From JAAYTY01 sp964569245 (GTDB taxonomy: Bacteria > Fermentibacterota > Fermentibacteria > Fermentibacterales > Fermentibacteraceae), in NCBI GenBank assembly GCA_964569245.1, contig CAZMTK010000012.1:1-64000 (forward strand): a stretch of 64,000 nucleotides of DNA. The letters are read 5' to 3'. Shown here in pieces: positions 16,231 through 25,082 of this stretch. The number at the start of each line of letters is the position of its first letter. Position 1 is the first letter of the stretch. The notes beneath the pieces were generated by a model. It did not search any database and was not told the DNA's origin. It saw only the letters and a program-made list of their open reading frames with translations. Made by a program: the position numbers and the translations under genes.

Positions 16231-18599
16231 AGCCGCTCGGCTCGCGGGTGCTGGTCTCCGACGGGGCCATGGGCACGCTTCTCTCTGCTGGAAGCGGGCA
16301 CGGATCGGTCCTGCCGGAGGAGCTGCTGCTCAGTGACTATGCGAGAGTGGTGGCGGCGCACTCCGAATACCTCGAAGCGGGGGCCGACCTCCTGACCACG
16401 AACACCTACGGAGCCGGGAGGCTGAAGCTGCGCGAGTTCGGGCTGGAAGACAGGATGTGCGAGATAGTGAAGCGAGCGGTGTCGGCGGCGAGGGAGGCTT
16501 CCCGCGGCCGCGCCGCCGTCGTCGGGTCCATCGGCCCTCTCGGCAGCTTCGTGATGCCCCTGGGCCCGGTCGAGACCGGGGAGGCTTCGGCCTGCTTCAG
16601 GGAGCTGGCGAGCATGCTCGTGGATGCAGGCGTGGACGCGATCGCCATAGAGACGATGACCGACGTCAGGGAGCTGACACTCGCCGCGCGGGCCGTCCGG
16701 TCGGTGAGCAGGGAGATCCCGCTGTTCATGTACATGAGCTTCGGGCCCGGAGGAAGGACCGTCACCGGAACGCCCCCCGCGGTCCTCGCGGAAGTCGCCC
16801 CTCCTTTCGGTCCTGGGGCGTGCGGAGTGAACTGCGGCAGCTCCCTCGAGGAGAACGCCTCCGTCTTCGAGTCGCTCGCAGAAACCTCGAGCATGCCCGT
16901 GTGCTTCCAGCCGAATGCCGGGCTGCCCAGGACGCAGGGCTCCGCTGTCACCTGGCCGGGCACTCCCGACGACCTGGCCGGAAGAGCTCTCGAGGCCTGT
17001 CGGCGGGGCGCCGCTGTTGTCGGAAGCTGCTGCGGCTCCACCCCCGATCACACTCGGGCCGTGGCCTCCGCTGTGAGGGGGCTCGCCGTCTCCGGGCGCA
17101 GGCCGGCCCGACGGTGCGCGGTCGCCTCCAGGTCGTGCTCGGTCGTCTTCGGAGACGGCTTCGTGACCGTCGGCGAGAGGATAAACCCCACCGGAAAGCC
17201 CAGACTGGCCGCCTCCATAAGGGAGGGCTCGGCCGCCCTGATCAGGCGTTCCGCCATATCCCAGGCCGCGTCGGGAGCCCGCGTTCTGGACCTCAACATC
17301 GGAATCGGGGATCCCGGGCTGGAAGCCTCCTTCATGCCCAGGGCCGTGAGGGCGCTCGACAACGTCACTACGCTTCCGTTCATCATAGACTCCCCCGTCG
17401 CCGCGGTCGTAGAGGCAGGCCTTCGCGAGTATCCGGCGAGGACGTTCATCAACTCTGTTCCCGCGGCCGGTGCCAGGCTGGAGGAGGGGATCGCCCTGGC
17501 CCTCGCCCATGGCGCGGGCATGGTCGCTCTGCTCATGGACGAGCATGGAGTGCCGGAGGACGTGAGGGGCCGCATGCGCGCGCTGGAGGCGATCGTCCGG
17601 AGGGCGCTCGACTCGGGTCTCTCGCTCGAGGACATCCTTGTGGACCCGGTTGTGCTGGCCGAGTCCGCCTCGCCGGGCTCGGCTCTCGTGACGCTGGACG
17701 CCATCGCCGAGATATCGAGGTCCTGGAAGCTCCCGACCTCCATCGGCCTCAGCAACGTGTCCTTCGGCCTGCCCGCAAGAAGGCAGGTCAACCGGGCCTT
17801 CCTGGTCAGGGCCTGTGCCGCGGGGCTGTCGGCCGCGATCATGGATCCTTCCGACACGGACGCCCCGGTAATGGCCGCGGCATCCGCGATGCTCGGGGCG
17901 GGCCCGGCGGCGGTCGCCAGGTTCGCGTCTGAAGCGGCGTCCGCGCCATCGGACCCTCCCGAGCCTTCCGGCGGCGGGAGGAAAGCTGCGGACATCGGGT
18001 GGGCCGTGCTCGCAGGCAGCTCGGAGGATGCTGCAGAGGCGGCGCGAGCCGCCCTGCAGGAGATGACGGCCGGTGAATTCGTCGCGCGGCTGCTGGTTCC
18101 GGCGGTGAACAGGCTGGGATGCGACTACGACGCGGGCAGGGTGTTCCTGCCCCAGCTGATCGCAGGGACAGAGGCCGTTCGTGCGGCCTTCGATGTGGTG
18201 AGGGAGCGATCCGGCGTCGAGGCCTGGAGGGGCACCGTGGTGATGGCGACCGTGGAGGGCGATGTCCACGACATAGGCAAGAACATCGTCTCGTCGGTCC
18301 TGGCGGGGCATGGATGGCGCGTGGTGGACCTCGGCAGGAACGTACCCGCAGCCCGGATCCTCGATGCCGTGCAGCGGGAGAACCCGAGGGCCGTCGGGCT
18401 GAGCGCGCTCCTCACGCCCAGCCTGCCGGTCATGAAGGAGGCCGTGGAGTCCATCCTGCGCACGGCTTCAAGACCGCCTCTCGTCATAGTCGGCGGAGCG
18501 GTCGTCACCGAGGAGTTCGCGAGGAGCATCGGAGCCCTCTGGGGCAGGGACGCCGTTCACGGCGCCCAGGTGCTCGATACCGCCGCCGGTGGCGGATGA
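16215..18599 (+). CDS. metH: Cobalamin-dependent methionine synthase core, lacking the activation domain
   Basis: 794 aa from TTG 16215, with GGGAG 7-8 nt upstream; no other start fits. Domains in order: homocysteine-binding (about 1-290; SDGAMGTLL, zinc pair GSCCGSTPDH near 270), pterin-binding (about 315-560; VGERINPTGKP, LDLNIG), cobalamin cap (about 590-665) and cobalamin-binding (about 665-794; GDVHDIGKN near 681 is the D-x-H-x-x-G motif giving the lower axial histidine). The usual fourth domain is missing and is encoded by the gene just upstream. It transfers methyl from methyl-tetrahydrofolate to homocysteine. Confidence 0.95.
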   Translation: MEEILKPLGSRVLVSDGAMGTLLSAGSGHGSVLPEELLLSDYARVVAAHSEYLEAGADLLTTNTYGAGRLKLREFGLEDRMCEIVKRAVSAAREASRGRAAVVGSIGPLGSFVMPLGPVETGEASACFRELASMLVDAGVDAIAIETMTDVRELTLAARAVRSVSREIPLFMYMSFGPGGRTVTGTPPAVLAEVAPPFGPGACGVNCGSSLEENASVFESLAETSSMPVCFQPNAGLPRTQGSAVTWPGTPDDLAGRALEACRRGAAVVGSCCGSTPDHTRAVASAVRGLAVSGRRPARRCAVASRSCSVVFGDGFVTVGERINPTGKPRLAASIREGSAALIRRSAISQAASGARVLDLNIGIGDPGLEASFMPRAVRALDNVTTLPFIIDSPVAAVVEAGLREYPARTFINSVPAAGARLEEGIALALAHGAGMVALLMDEHGVPEDVRGRMRALEAIVRRALDSGLSLEDILVDPVVLAESASPGSALVTLDAIAEISRSWKLPTSIGLSNVSFGLPARRQVNRAFLVRACAAGLSAAIMDPSDTDAPVMAAASAMLGAGPAAVARFASEAASAPSDPPEPSGGGRKAADIGWAVLAGSSEDAAEAARAALQEMTAGEFVARLLVPAVNRLGCDYDAGRVFLPQLIAGTEAVRAAFDVVRERSGVEAWRGTVVMATVEGDVHDIGKNIVSSVLAGHGWRVVDLGRNVPAARILDAVQRENPRAVGLSALLTPSLPVMKEAVESILRTASRPPLVIVGGAVVTEEFARSIGALWGRDAVHGAQVLDTAAGGG

Positions 18600-19744
18600 C
18601 AGGCGCGCGGGGCTCCATGAGGCTCGTGATAAGCAACTCCATGATGACATGGGGCGGGGGGGAGAACTGGAGCCTCACTGCCGCGTCGGGCCTCGCAGGA
18701 AGGGGCCACGACGTTGTCCTGGTCTGCAGGCCGGGCAGCGAGCTCGAGCGCAGAGCCTCCGGCAGCACTCCGGCTCGCGTCGAGACGATCGGCATCAGGG
18801 GAGACCTGAACCCCGCCGCCGTGGCCTCCGGACTCGACCTCTTCCGGCGACACGGGACCCAGCTCGCATGCTGCAACCTCGACAGGGAGGTGAGGACACT
18901 GGGGCTCGCCGCCAGGATCGCCGGAGGAATCGTCTTCGTAAGGAGGAGGGGCAGCGACTACGGATTCAAGAACAGCCTGAGATACCGGCTGACCTACAGG
19001 TGGCTGGTGGACTGGGTGATCGTGAACAGCGGGTCAACCAGAGAGAGCATCCTGCGCAGGAACTCCTGGATCGGCCCCGAAAGGCTCAGGCTGGTCTACA
19101 ACGGCATCGACACGGAGCGGTTCCGCCCCGACAGGCTCTCCGGAGAGGCCGTGAGAGCCAGCCACTCCGTTCCCTGCGATGCGCTGCTCGTAGGCATCGT
19201 GGGCTCCCTTCTGCCCCGGAAGCGCCATTCAGTGCTGTTCGAGGCGTGCGCCTCCCTGAGGAACCGCTGGCCGTCTCTGAGGGTCGCCGTGGTCGGGGCT
19301 TCGCCGTCGCCGGCGCATCTATCGAGACTGAAGAGTGCGGCCGAAACCCTGGGGATCGGCGACATCGTCCTTTTCGCGGGTCAGACAAGCGACCCCGCCC
19401 CCTGGTACAATGCCCTGGACATCCTAGCGATGCCATCGGAGAACGAGGGCTTCGGCTATGCCGCTGCCGAGGCTATGGCATGCGGCGTTCCGGTCGTCGT
19501 GTCTGACGCGAGCAGCCTACCTGAGGTCGTGGGAGCTGACGGATCGGCGGGCCTGATCTCCCGGCTCGACGATCCCGGGAGCCTGGCGACCTGCATCGAG
19601 AGGCTCCTTGCATCGAGCGATCTGAGGAGGGAGATCGGCGAGCGCGGCAGAGACAGGGTCGTCTCGATGTTCTCCATCAGAGCGATGATAGACAGGCTCG
19701 AGGAGCTCTTCGGAGAGGCCGCAGGAGGGGCGGGCGGGCTGTGA
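18596..19744 (+). CDS. Family 4 glycosyltransferase (GT-B fold)
   Basis: 382 aa; ATG 18596 overlaps the metH stop (an in-frame ATG at 18617 is an alternative). The N-terminal half has WGGGENWSLTAASGLAGRGHDV, typical of GT4 acceptor domains. The C-terminal half has VGIVGSLLPRKRH and PSENEGFGYAAAEAMACG (about residue 280), the E-x7-E nucleotide-sugar motif. It presumably adds a sugar to a surface glycan or lipid from the cytoplasmic face. No other glycan genes adjoin it; it sits between metH and the zinc-ribbon genes. Confidence 0.88.
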   Translation: MTGARGSMRLVISNSMMTWGGGENWSLTAASGLAGRGHDVVLVCRPGSELERRASGSTPARVETIGIRGDLNPAAVASGLDLFRRHGTQLACCNLDREVRTLGLAARIAGGIVFVRRRGSDYGFKNSLRYRLTYRWLVDWVIVNSGSTRESILRRNSWIGPERLRLVYNGIDTERFRPDRLSGEAVRASHSVPCDALLVGIVGSLLPRKRHSVLFEACASLRNRWPSLRVAVVGASPSPAHLSRLKSAAETLGIGDIVLFAGQTSDPAPWYNALDILAMPSENEGFGYAAAEAMACGVPVVVSDASSLPEVVGADGSAGLISRLDDPGSLATCIERLLASSDLRREIGERGRDRVVSMFSIRAMIDRLEELFGEAAGGAGGL

Positions 19745-20400
19745 GGATGAACTGCCCCCAGTGCGGAGCATCCCTGCAGGTTCTCGACCGGGACTTCTAC
19801 GTGAGATGCCCGTACTGCGGGGCAAGGATGCCCTGGAGCCTATCGGGGCGCGACGTGCGGCTCACCCGCCCAGTCCTTGACGAGGCGGCGGTCGCCAGGC
19901 TCTTCCCCGGCGGTTCGCTCGAATCGGTCAGGCTCAGGTACTTCCCCTACTCGCTCGACGGGGCGAGGCTGGTTCCCGCCTTCAACCAGCCCGTATCCGA
20001 GCTCGAGGGCTATGCTCCGCCCTCCGGCGATACGGTCCTGTTCGATCCTGCGCTGGTCGAGCCGGAGCTGCTGATCCCCCCCGGAGGAGAGGATCCGTCA
20101 CTTCCGCTCGTCTTCCACCCCGTCTGGGTGGCGATCCCGAAGTCCGGAGGCGCAGCCGCCTACGTGGACGCAGTCGGCGGGACCCCGATAGGCCGCGGCG
20201 CCTCCTGCCCGGCCGCCTCCAGAAGCCCTGCCTCGATGTTCGGGAGGGCGCTCGCTGCCGGGCTCGCAGTCTCTGTTCCCCTCTACGCAGCCGGCGTCGC
20301 GAGCGGAGGGGGGCCTGCCGACCTCTTCGGAGTGGCGCTGGCCGGTTCGATCGCAGGAATTGCCATCCTCAGGCTTCTCGCCAGGAATGGCAGACCTTGA
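19741..20400 (+). CDS. Zinc-ribbon membrane protein, first of three linked genes
   Basis: 219 aa; GTG 19741 overlaps the previous stop (ATG 19747 is two codons in). An N-terminal zinc ribbon uses CPQCG and CPYCG (about residues 5-25). The middle has two Y/F-x-P-containing strands, including FHPVWVAIPKSGGAAAYVDAVGG (about 120-142), and the C-terminus has two hydrophobic segments (about 165-212). No known family can be named. The motif of an aromatic-proline-x-W strand followed by a D-A/G segment recurs in the next gene, so the two look related. Confidence 0.7.
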   Translation: MRMNCPQCGASLQVLDRDFYVRCPYCGARMPWSLSGRDVRLTRPVLDEAAVARLFPGGSLESVRLRYFPYSLDGARLVPAFNQPVSELEGYAPPSGDTVLFDPALVEPELLIPPGGEDPSLPLVFHPVWVAIPKSGGAAAYVDAVGGTPIGRGASCPAASRSPASMFGRALAAGLAVSVPLYAAGVASGGGPADLFGVALAGSIAGIAILRLLARNGRP

Positions 20401-21476
20401 GCCCCGCCCGCTCCGCCCTCGAATGCCCCTCGTGCGGGGGGCTGCTCGACCTGCCCGACGGGGAGATCTACGGGAGGTGCCGCCACTGCTCCAATCCGGT
20501 CCTTCTCCCCGACAGGGTGAGGAGGTTCGTTCTTACGTCGGCGCTCGACTCGACCGGAGTTCTCAGGGCGGTCAGGCGCGTCCTCGAGAGCTCCGAAACG
20601 AGGCGCGGAACCGCGGCGCGCTCCACCGTGCGAAAGCCCCGCCTGTTCTACGTTCCATACTGGAGCATCCGGGCGCAGGTCAGCGGGGTCACCGCTGGAG
20701 TAGAGCCCAGGTACATCGAGGAGATCATCCCGACTGTCATCGAAGAGGGCGACCGGGACGGGCTGCCGATAGGGGGACGCGGGGCGGTGATGGCCAGGAG
20801 GACCGTGAGGACGAGGGTCTCCTGGAAGGCCGTGGAGAAGGAGATCAGGAGTCTCCCCAGGGTCAACATCAGCGCTGCCGATCTCGAGCCTCTGGGGATA
20901 CCGTCCCTCTCTGACAGGGCGCAGCTAGCGATCACCGGGATGGAGATCCAGGCGGGGAGCCTTCCCCAGGGGCTCGAGGTCCTGGACTCCGCGAAACTCC
21001 CCGAGGGCGTTCTCGTGGATCCCGTAGTCGGCCTCAACGATGCGCTCTCGCAGGCCGGGACCTGCTTCGAGAGGGCGGCCGGCGGCGCGGGGCGGCTTCT
21101 CGAGCACGTCTGGTCATGGCATGCGGTCACCGGCCGCAGGGCCATGCTCCTCTACTACCCGATCTGGATTGTGGACTTCGAAGCGTTCGGGGGCAGCTAC
21201 AAGGCGGTCGTGGACGGGCGCACCGGATCTGTGATAAGGGGCTGGTTCCCCGGACGACAGGTCGACAGGCAGCTCGTCGCTGCAGGCTTCGCGGCGGTCT
21301 GGGCCGCCGCCATCCCCTGCCTCGTCCACTTGTCCGCAGGAGCTGGCGCCGCCCCCGGAGGCGGCGGATGCGCGCTGGCGACTCTCTTCGCGGGAGCGGC
21401 GGCGCTGGTCGCCACTGTCCGGTTCCTCGGCCTGCTGGGGAACCGGGAGGGGAGGGGGGATGTCTTCGTCGTATGA
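20397..21476 (+). CDS. Zinc-ribbon membrane protein, second of three linked genes
   Basis: 359 aa from TTG 20397, overlapping the previous stop. The N-terminal ribbon uses CPSCG and CRHCS (about residues 10-32). Two strand motifs follow, FYVPYWSIRAQVSG (about 83) and YYPIWIVDFEAFGGSYKAVVDG (about 252); the latter resembles the corresponding strand of the first gene. Two hydrophobic segments end the protein (about 290-345). It is a longer relative of its neighbour, perhaps with an internal duplication. Function unknown; likely anchored in the membrane with a zinc-binding head. Confidence 0.7.
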   Translation: MSPARSALECPSCGGLLDLPDGEIYGRCRHCSNPVLLPDRVRRFVLTSALDSTGVLRAVRRVLESSETRRGTAARSTVRKPRLFYVPYWSIRAQVSGVTAGVEPRYIEEIIPTVIEEGDRDGLPIGGRGAVMARRTVRTRVSWKAVEKEIRSLPRVNISAADLEPLGIPSLSDRAQLAITGMEIQAGSLPQGLEVLDSAKLPEGVLVDPVVGLNDALSQAGTCFERAAGGAGRLLEHVWSWHAVTGRRAMLLYYPIWIVDFEAFGGSYKAVVDGRTGSVIRGWFPGRQVDRQLVAAGFAAVWAAAIPCLVHLSAGAGAAPGGGGCALATLFAGAAALVATVRFLGLLGNREGRGDVFVV

Positions 21477-22167
21477 CGGCGCCGCCCTGCTGATGCGCTG
21501 CGGCAGCTGCTCGCAGCCCCTCGAGGGCCTGCCCGACGACACCGTCTTCCCCTGCACCGGCTGCGCCACCGCATGGTGCCTCGGCGGCGGGGATCTGGTC
21601 CCGAGGGCGTTGGAGGTCTTCGCGATGGAGGAGGACCGCCTGGCCGCGCTTCCCTTCTGGATGCTGGACGCAGAGCTGGAGGTGGTCCGGCGCGTCACCA
21701 GGATGGCGGAATGCGCGAGCCCGGTCCGGCTTCCGAGACGATTCGATCCGGCGGGGGAGAGGGGGCTTAGGGAGACATCGGACCCTCCGAGGCCTGTCAG
21801 GATATTCGTTCCGGCCTTCCTCACCGACAGGCCCCTGTCGCTGGGGAGGAGAGTCACCTCCCTCGAGCTTGCTCCATCCGGGAGGGTCCTCCGTGGACTG
21901 CGGGCCCCCGGAGGCTGCATCTCGCCGGATGACGCATTGCTGCTGGCGAAGGGCGTCGCGGTGTTCATGGAGACCGGGGGGCGGACGCATCTCGCCCTCG
22001 TCGAGCTGGAGCTCAGGCCGGTGCACCTCCGCCTGGCGCTGGTCGGGTGCAGGGTGGAGGAGCAGGGTTTCCGCGTTGCCGGGCAGACGCTTCTCATGCC
22101 ATATACGACCATCGCTGACGCAGAGGAGATCAAGGCTTTCTCCGGGCTGTCGCGCATGGGCCGCTGA
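21460..22167 (+). CDS. Zinc-ribbon soluble protein, third of three linked genes
   Basis: 235 aa; ATG 21460 with GGAGGGGG directly upstream, overlapping the previous gene by 17 bp. An N-terminal ribbon uses CGSCS and CTGCA (about residues 14-36). The rest has FWMLDAELEVVRRV and FVPAFLTDRPLSLG strands but no membrane segment, unlike its two partners. The three overlapping genes should be made together and may form one complex. No function can be assigned. Confidence 0.68.
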   Translation: MSSSYDGAALLMRCGSCSQPLEGLPDDTVFPCTGCATAWCLGGGDLVPRALEVFAMEEDRLAALPFWMLDAELEVVRRVTRMAECASPVRLPRRFDPAGERGLRETSDPPRPVRIFVPAFLTDRPLSLGRRVTSLELAPSGRVLRGLRAPGGCISPDDALLLAKGVAVFMETGGRTHLALVELELRPVHLRLALVGCRVEEQGFRVAGQTLLMPYTTIADAEEIKAFSGLSRMGR

Positions 22168-22224
22168 AGCGGCCCGAGAGGCTCGGCGCAGCCCGGGACG
22201 GAGCATCGAAGAAAGGGGAGCATC

Positions 22225-22950
22225 GTGTCGGGACACAACAAGTGGAGCACCATCAAGCACAAGAAGGGCAAGGCCGACGCCGCCCGCGGCCAGCTGTTCA
22301 GCAAGCTGGTGAAGGAGATCACCGCGGCGGCGAGGGAGGGCGGAGGGGACCCCGAGACGAACGCCCGCCTGAGGGCGGCAGTGGATGCCGCGAAGGCGAG
22401 CAACATGCCCTCGGAGAACATCGAGAGGGCGATCAAGAGGGGCACCGGCGAAATCGAGGGAGTGGTCTTCGAGGAGATGCAGTACGAGGCCTACGGCCCC
22501 GGCGGCGTCGCCATACTGATCGACATTCTCACCGACAACAGGAACAGGACCGCCGCGGAGGTCAGGCACATCCTCTCGAGAGGAGGCGGCAGGCTGGGTG
22601 CCAAGAACAGCGTCGCATACCTCTTCTCCAGCGTTGGCCAGATCTACATAGACGGCGGCAGGTACGACGAGGACAAGGTCATGGAGGCCGGCCTGGATGC
22701 CGGAGTCGAGGACGTCCAGACCTCCGGGGACACGATCGTAGTTACGACTTCGCCGGCGGAGCTCTACAAGGTGAAGGCCTCCCTCGAGAGCGCCGGGATA
22801 GAGGTCGAGAGCGCCGAAGTGGCAAAGGTGGCTGCCTCTCCCGTCATCCCGTCCGAGAAGGAGGCGGAGCAGGCCGCCCGGCTCATGGAGATGCTCGAGG
22901 AGCACGATGATGTCCAGGCCGTCCATACGAACCTGGAGATGCCGACCTGA
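22225..22950 (+). CDS. yebC: YebC/PmpR-family protein (transcription regulator or translation factor)
   Basis: 241 aa from GTG 22225 with GGGGAG upstream. The start MSGHNKWSTIKHKKGKAD and later MPSENIERAIKRGTGE and YEAYGPGG are the hallmarks of this family, which is normally 240-250 aa. Members act as DNA-binding regulators or, as shown for YebC/TACO1 proteins, help ribosomes through proline stretches. Its place just before ruvC is common across bacteria. Confidence 0.95.
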   Translation: MSGHNKWSTIKHKKGKADAARGQLFSKLVKEITAAAREGGGDPETNARLRAAVDAAKASNMPSENIERAIKRGTGEIEGVVFEEMQYEAYGPGGVAILIDILTDNRNRTAAEVRHILSRGGGRLGAKNSVAYLFSSVGQIYIDGGRYDEDKVMEAGLDAGVEDVQTSGDTIVVTTSPAELYKVKASLESAGIEVESAEVAKVAASPVIPSEKEAEQAARLMEMLEEHDDVQAVHTNLEMPT

Positions 22951-22981
22951 GGAAGGCGCTGTCTCCGTCGAACCCCGGGTA

Positions 22982-23452
22982 GTGCTGGGCATCGACCCCG
23001 GCCTCGCCACCACGGGCTACGGCGTGCTGTCGGCTTCGGTGGGAAGGGTGTCTCTGCTCGATGCTGGCGTCATCCGTTCGAAAAGGAGCCTTCCTCTGCC
23101 TGCCAGGCTCGCCGAGCTCCACGACGGGCTCATGTCGGTCATCATGGCCTTCCACCCCTGCATCATGGGGCTCGAGGAGGTCTATTCCCATTATGCGCAT
23201 CCAGTCACTGCGATCAGCATGGCCCATGCCAGGGGGGTCTTCTGCCTCGCGGCGCAGAAGTCCGGGCTCAGAATGATCTCTCTACCGGCTACCACCATAA
23301 AGAAGCTGGTCACAGGCAACGGCAGGGCGAGCAAGCAGCAGGTCGCCGGCATGGTCGCCCGCCTTCTCGGCATCGCCAATCCCGGCGGGCCGTTCGACGT
23401 GACCGACGCTCTTGCTGCCGCAATAGCCGCGGCGGAGAGCGAGAGACAGTGA
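22982..23452 (+). CDS. ruvC: Holliday junction endonuclease RuvC
   Basis: 156 aa if started at GTG 22982, giving the family's usual short lead before LGIDPGLATTGYG. No good ribosome site precedes it. In-frame ATGs at 22907/22910, preceded by GAGGAG, would add about 25 residues and overlap yebC. Catalytic acidic residues are visible: D in GIDPG, E in GLEEVYSH, and the C-terminal D-x-x-D of DVTDALAAA. RuvC cuts Holliday junctions held by RuvAB. It overlaps the ruvA start. Confidence 0.93.
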   Translation: MLGIDPGLATTGYGVLSASVGRVSLLDAGVIRSKRSLPLPARLAELHDGLMSVIMAFHPCIMGLEEVYSHYAHPVTAISMAHARGVFCLAAQKSGLRMISLPATTIKKLVTGNGRASKQQVAGMVARLLGIANPGGPFDVTDALAAAIAAAESERQ

Positions 23453-24051
23453 TTGACAGCGTCGAGGGAGAGGTGAGAACGGTCGACGAGAGCGGCTTCA
23501 CTCTTGCCGCCGGTCCGGTGACCCTGCGCGTCCTCTGCTCGAAGCCGCTCCTGGCCGCTCTCGCCCCCGGCATGCGGGTCTCGCTCCCGGCCTATCTGCA
23601 GGTCCAGATCGAGGGGAACAGGGTGAATCCCGCCCTGATGGCCTTCTCCGGAGAGCTGGAGAGGGATCTCTTCGAGGCGCTGATAACCGTCTCCGGGATC
23701 GGCCCCAGGGCCGCCTTGAAAGCCATAGCCAGACCAGCGGAGGAGATGGTCTCGGCCATCGCCACTGGAGACGAGAAGTTCCTCTCGACGCTGCCGGGGA
23801 TTGGCAGGGCCAAGGCGAGGCAGATCGTGGCTTCGCTCGGAGAGAAGTTCTCGGGCATGGCGGCTTCGGCGCCGGATGGGGCCCGCCCGGTCCCGCGGAG
23901 CCAGTCCGCGGCCAGGGCCGTACTCCTCCAGCTCGGCCTCACGGCCGCCGAGGCCGACGAGCTTCTGGCCGAGGCCTCGAGAAGCCTCGGGAGGGATGCC
24001 GCTGACTCGGAGCTCGTGCGCGAGGCCATGAGGCTCAGGACGGGGAGATGA
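23449..24051 (+). CDS. ruvA: Holliday junction DNA helicase subunit RuvA
   Basis: 200 aa from GTG 23449, overlapping the ruvC stop. Domain I (about 1-62) is an OB-fold; domain II (about 65-140) has the paired helix-hairpin-helix motifs TVSGIGPRAALKAI and TLPGIGRAKARQIV; domain III (about 150-200) is the small helical domain that binds RuvB. RuvA tetramers bind the four-way junction and load RuvB. The order ruvC-ruvA-ruvB is the classic one. Confidence 0.95.
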   Translation: MIDSVEGEVRTVDESGFTLAAGPVTLRVLCSKPLLAALAPGMRVSLPAYLQVQIEGNRVNPALMAFSGELERDLFEALITVSGIGPRAALKAIARPAEEMVSAIATGDEKFLSTLPGIGRAKARQIVASLGEKFSGMAASAPDGARPVPRSQSAARAVLLQLGLTAAEADELLAEASRSLGRDAADSELVREAMRLRTGR

Positions 24052-25082
24052 GCAGGGAATCCATCCTGTCGGCGAACCCGCAGAACGGCGAGGAGTCGAT
24101 CCTCACCTCCCTCAGGCCGAGGAGGCTGGACGAGTACGTCGGCCAGAAGATGGTGGTGGAAAACCTGGCCATCGCCATAGGCGCCGCTCTGGAGCGGGGA
24201 GAGCCGCTCGACCACATCCTGTTCCACGGCCCTCCCGGGCTGGGGAAGACCACGCTCGCCCACGTCATCGCCTGCGAGATGGGAGCGGAAATCGTCTCAA
24301 CCTCGGGGCCCGCTCTGGAGCGCCCGGCCGACCTGGTGGGGATACTGACCAATCTCAAGAATTCCAACATCCTCTTCATCGACGAGATACACAGGCTCCC
24401 CAGGGTGGTCGAGGAGTACCTGTATCCGGCCATGGAGGACTTCGAGATAGACTTCGTCCTCGACCCGGGCCCTCATGCGAGAACCGTGAAGCTGGCCCTC
24501 GCGAGATTCACGGTAGTCGGGGCTACTACGAGGGCCGGACTGCTGACCGGTCCGCTGAGGGACCGCTTCGGCCTCTCGCTCCATCTGGACTTCTACCGCC
24601 CGGACGAGCTCAGGCTGATCGTCATGCGCTCGGCTTCCATACTCGGCATGCAGCTCACCCCTGAGGCCTGCGAGACGATCGCGCTCAGAGCGCGGGGCAC
24701 GCCCAGGATCGCCAACAGGCTTCTGAAGCGCGTGAGGGACTATGCGCAGGTCTCCCGCAGGGCGACCGTGGACGAGGATTCCGCTGTGGAGGCCATGGAC
24801 CTCCACGGTGTGGACGAAGCCGGGCTCGACCCGCTGGACAGGCGCTACCTGAGGGTGATCATAGAGCAGTACAACGGAGGGCCGGTCGGCGTATCCGCTC
24901 TTGCCGCAACCATAAACGAGGAGCAGGATACCCTGATCGACATGGTGGAGCCGTTCCTCCTCTCCGCGGGATTCCTGAACAGGACCAGCAGGGGGCGGTG
25001 CGCCACCGCTCGAGCCTGCAGGCACCTGGGATACGACGCTGCGGGAATGCCCGGGCTCTTCGACGGGGGCGGCGATGAGTGA
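24048..25082 (+). CDS. ruvB: Holliday junction branch-migration ATPase RuvB
   Basis: 344 aa; ATG 24048 overlaps the ruvA stop. Walker A GPPGLGKTT (about residue 61), Walker B FIDEIH (about 108), sensor 1 VGATTRAGLL (about 160) and the C-terminal winged helix with GGPVGVSALA (about 280) are all present. The N-terminal RPRRLDEYVGQ segment is also typical. It pumps DNA through RuvA-bound junctions in recombination repair. Confidence 0.97.
   Translation: MSRESILSANPQNGEESILTSLRPRRLDEYVGQKMVVENLAIAIGAALERGEPLDHILFHGPPGLGKTTLAHVIACEMGAEIVSTSGPALERPADLVGILTNLKNSNILFIDEIHRLPRVVEEYLYPAMEDFEIDFVLDPGPHARTVKLALARFTVVGATTRAGLLTGPLRDRFGLSLHLDFYRPDELRLIVMRSASILGMQLTPEACETIALRARGTPRIANRLLKRVRDYAQVSRRATVDEDSAVEAMDLHGVDEAGLDPLDRRYLRVIIEQYNGGPVGVSALAATINEEQDTLIDMVEPFLLSAGFLNRTSRGRCATARACRHLGYDAAGMPGLFDGGGDE

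Noticed and set aside
14130..18311. Very long antisense open frame opposite the methionine genes
   Set aside because: High-GC coding DNA often leaves one antisense frame open. The translation is low-complexity and rich in R, G and H with no motif, and the plus strand encodes clear MetH domains.
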